From NCBI GenBank assembly GCA_022732885.1, contig JAIJTS010000009.1, positions 1 to 63,397 on the forward strand: 63,397 nucleotides of DNA, in the 5' to 3' direction. The stretch comes from Atopobium sp. GTDB lineage: Bacteria > Actinomycetota > Coriobacteriia > Coriobacteriales > Atopobiaceae. Positions within the stretch are counted from its first letter, which is position 1; each line of letters opens with the position of its first letter. A program made the translations under genes and the position numbers. This document shows, piece after piece, positions 62,334 to 63,397 of the stretch. Below the pieces are notes generated by a model that saw nothing but the letters and a program-made list of their open reading frames with translations, ran no database searches and had not been told where the DNA came from.

Positions 62334-63397
62334 CTATGAGAAGTCAGCAATCTGCTGCTCTAGCTGAGCAACAAGCTTGTTAAGTTCTTCTGCGCGTGCA
62401 CGTTTCTTCTCGATAACTTCAGGCGCTGCCTTAGCAACAAAGCCCTCGTTAGCAAGGGTACGTTCCACACCAGAAAGCTCCTTCTTTGAGGACTCAAGGT
62501 CCTTCTGAAGACGCTTAGCCTCTGCAGCTAGGTCAACAAGCTCACCAAGAACAACATACATCTCAAGGCCAGCATCGGTGACAGAAACAGAACCAGCGGG
62601 CTTCTGAGGAGCCTCAGCAACCTCAAGCGAGCTTACACGGCCAACATTCTGGATGAAGGCTGCCTGCTCCTTCAGCGCTACAACATCCTGAGCTGGAGCT
62701 TTAACCACAACAGCAAGGTCTGTCTTTGGAGACAGCCTATAGCGAGCGCGAGAAGAACGAACAGCAGAAACAACCGTTTTAGCAAGCGAGAAGTTATGCT
62801 CAGCCGCCTCGTCAACAAAGTTGGCAAGTTTCTGTGGGTCTGGCCACTCAGAGATCATCAGGAACTCTGCATCGTGGCTCAAAAGGCCAGATGCAGGAAG
62901 AGCATCCCAAACGCTCTCGGTAACAAATGGCATGGCTGGGTGCAAAAGCCTCATGCTGACGTCCAGAACAAAGACAAGGTTGCGCTGAACCTGCAGACGC
63001 TGATCAGGAGTTCCGTCCAGAAGACGGCCCTTGCAGAGCTCAATGTACCAGTCGCAGACATCATTCCAGAAGAAAGACTGAATGTTGCGAGCATACTCAC
63101 CAAAGCCGTAAGTCTCAAGCTGCTCAGTTGTCTCTGCAACAACCTTAGCAAGGCGCGAGAACATCCATGCGTCTTCTGGCGTTTCTGCCTTTGGCATGCC
63201 GGCAGTGTAACCGTCAAGGTTCATCTGAACAAAGCGGCTTGCATTCCAAATCTTAGTAACAAATGAACGTGCCTGATCGGTTCTTGGAGACTCAATAAGC
63301 TCGCGAGTCTTCTTATCAAGAACAGCATCAAACTTGACGTCTTGGTTGTTGGTAATAAGCGTAAGCAGGTTATAACGCATTGCGTCTGCACCATACT
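62334..63397 (-). CDS. valS: Valyl-tRNA synthetase, C-terminal part (5' end outside window)
   Basis: The open frame runs past the right edge of the window; the last visible residues before MRYNLLTL are YGADA, the conserved ValRS YGADAxR. The anticodon-binding domain (KIWNASRFVQMNLDG, RLLHPAMPFVTESVW) and the C-terminal coiled coil (about the last 65 residues, LAAEAKRLQKDLESSKKEL) are typical of ValRS and not of IleRS or LeuRS. It charges tRNA-Val. The KMSKS loop lies outside the window. Confidence 0.95.
   Translation of the reverse strand, partial: YGADAMRYNLLTLITNNQDVKFDAVLDKKTRELIESPRTDQARSFVTKIWNASRFVQMNLDGYTAGMPKAETPEDAWMFSRLAKVVAETTEQLETYGFGEYARNIQSFFWNDVCDWYIELCKGRLLDGTPDQRLQVQRNLVFVLDVSMRLLHPAMPFVTESVWDALPASGLLSHDAEFLMISEWPDPQKLANFVDEAAEHNFSLAKTVVSAVRSSRARYRLSPKTDLAVVVKAPAQDVVALKEQAAFIQNVGRVSSLEVAEAPQKPAGSVSVTDAGLEMYVVLGELVDLAAEAKRLQKDLESSKKELSGVERTLANEGFVAKAAPEVIEKKRARAEELNKLVAQLEQQIADFS

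Noticed and set aside
1..63397. CRISPR array, prophage or insertion sequence
   Set aside because: No regularly spaced direct repeats, no transposase or phage structural genes and no target-site duplications were seen.

Overview
The window reads as a chromosomal segment of a low-to-mid GC, fermentative, obligately anaerobic or microaerophilic actinobacterium of the Coriobacteriia, most like Lancefieldella/Atopobium. That placement is an inference from gene content and protein style: mixed-acid fermentation genes, a CtpE-like P-type ATPase, an LPXTG surface protein, a Maf/Glf/GT2 neighbourhood and folate-dependent C1 enzymes. I could not run a database search. There are no prophages, insertion sequences, rRNAs or CRISPR arrays. 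One tRNA (Arg, CCG) is present.

Layout. 1-10.8 kb, minus strand: the cell-shape cluster mreB-mreC-mreD-mrdA-rodA, a DUF697-type membrane protein and a partial B12-binding radical SAM protein, preceded upstream by a TPR membrane protein and a cyclophilin. 11-14.7 kb, minus strand: a zinc-ribbon membrane protein, a P-type ATPase and tRNA-Arg. 14.8-21.7 kb, plus strand: a shikimate-pathway cluster (aroB, aroA, aroC, chorismate mutase, an aroE-aroK fusion, and a type II dehydroquinase fused to a PTS EIIB-like domain), with a KDPG-aldolase gene on the opposite strand. 21.7-26 kb: 5-formyl-THF cyclo-ligase, then a pyruvate formate-lyase locus in which the catalytic core and the glycyl-radical domain are separate genes, followed by the activating enzyme. 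26-30.2 kb: a decayed membrane-protein remnant and a large LPXTG adhesin. 30.4-41.2 kb: a YgjP-type peptidase, trpS, an RNA uracil methyltransferase, ferredoxin, maf, GT2 plus glf, pta, an aldose epimerase, a GNAT protein and ackA. 41.3-51 kb: HIT protein, xseB/xseA, YugP peptidase, RNase D, a lipid kinase, an HD protein, a CmpB-family membrane protein, acyl-ACP thioesterase, mutT, thyA and folA. 51-63.4 kb, minus strand: adhE, an odd GC-rich PLP-fold protein, thrS, a zinc-ribbon protein, then folC-folE-folD-fchA-fhs and the 3' part of valS.

How the genes fit together. Pyruvate formate-lyase makes acetyl-CoA and formate. Pta and AckA turn acetyl-CoA into acetate plus ATP, and AdhE turns it into ethanol. 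Formate can enter the tetrahydrofolate pool through Fhs, and FchA, FolD, ThyA, FolA, FolC and the cyclo-ligase interconvert the folates. The aro cluster covers all steps from DAHP to chorismate and on to prephenate; DAHP synthase is not in the window.

Most interesting signals: (1) a short word, GGGTTTCTCGCC with core TTCTCGCC, occurs far more often than chance on both strands, in several codon frames and in intergenic hairpins, like a DNA-uptake or other genome-wide address sequence; (2) a PTS EIIB-like domain with its phosphorylatable cysteine is fused to 3-dehydroquinase; (3) pyruvate formate-lyase is split into two genes, separated by a hairpin built from two inverted copies of the short word; (4) a GC-rich PLP-fold protein seems to have lost its cofactor lysine.
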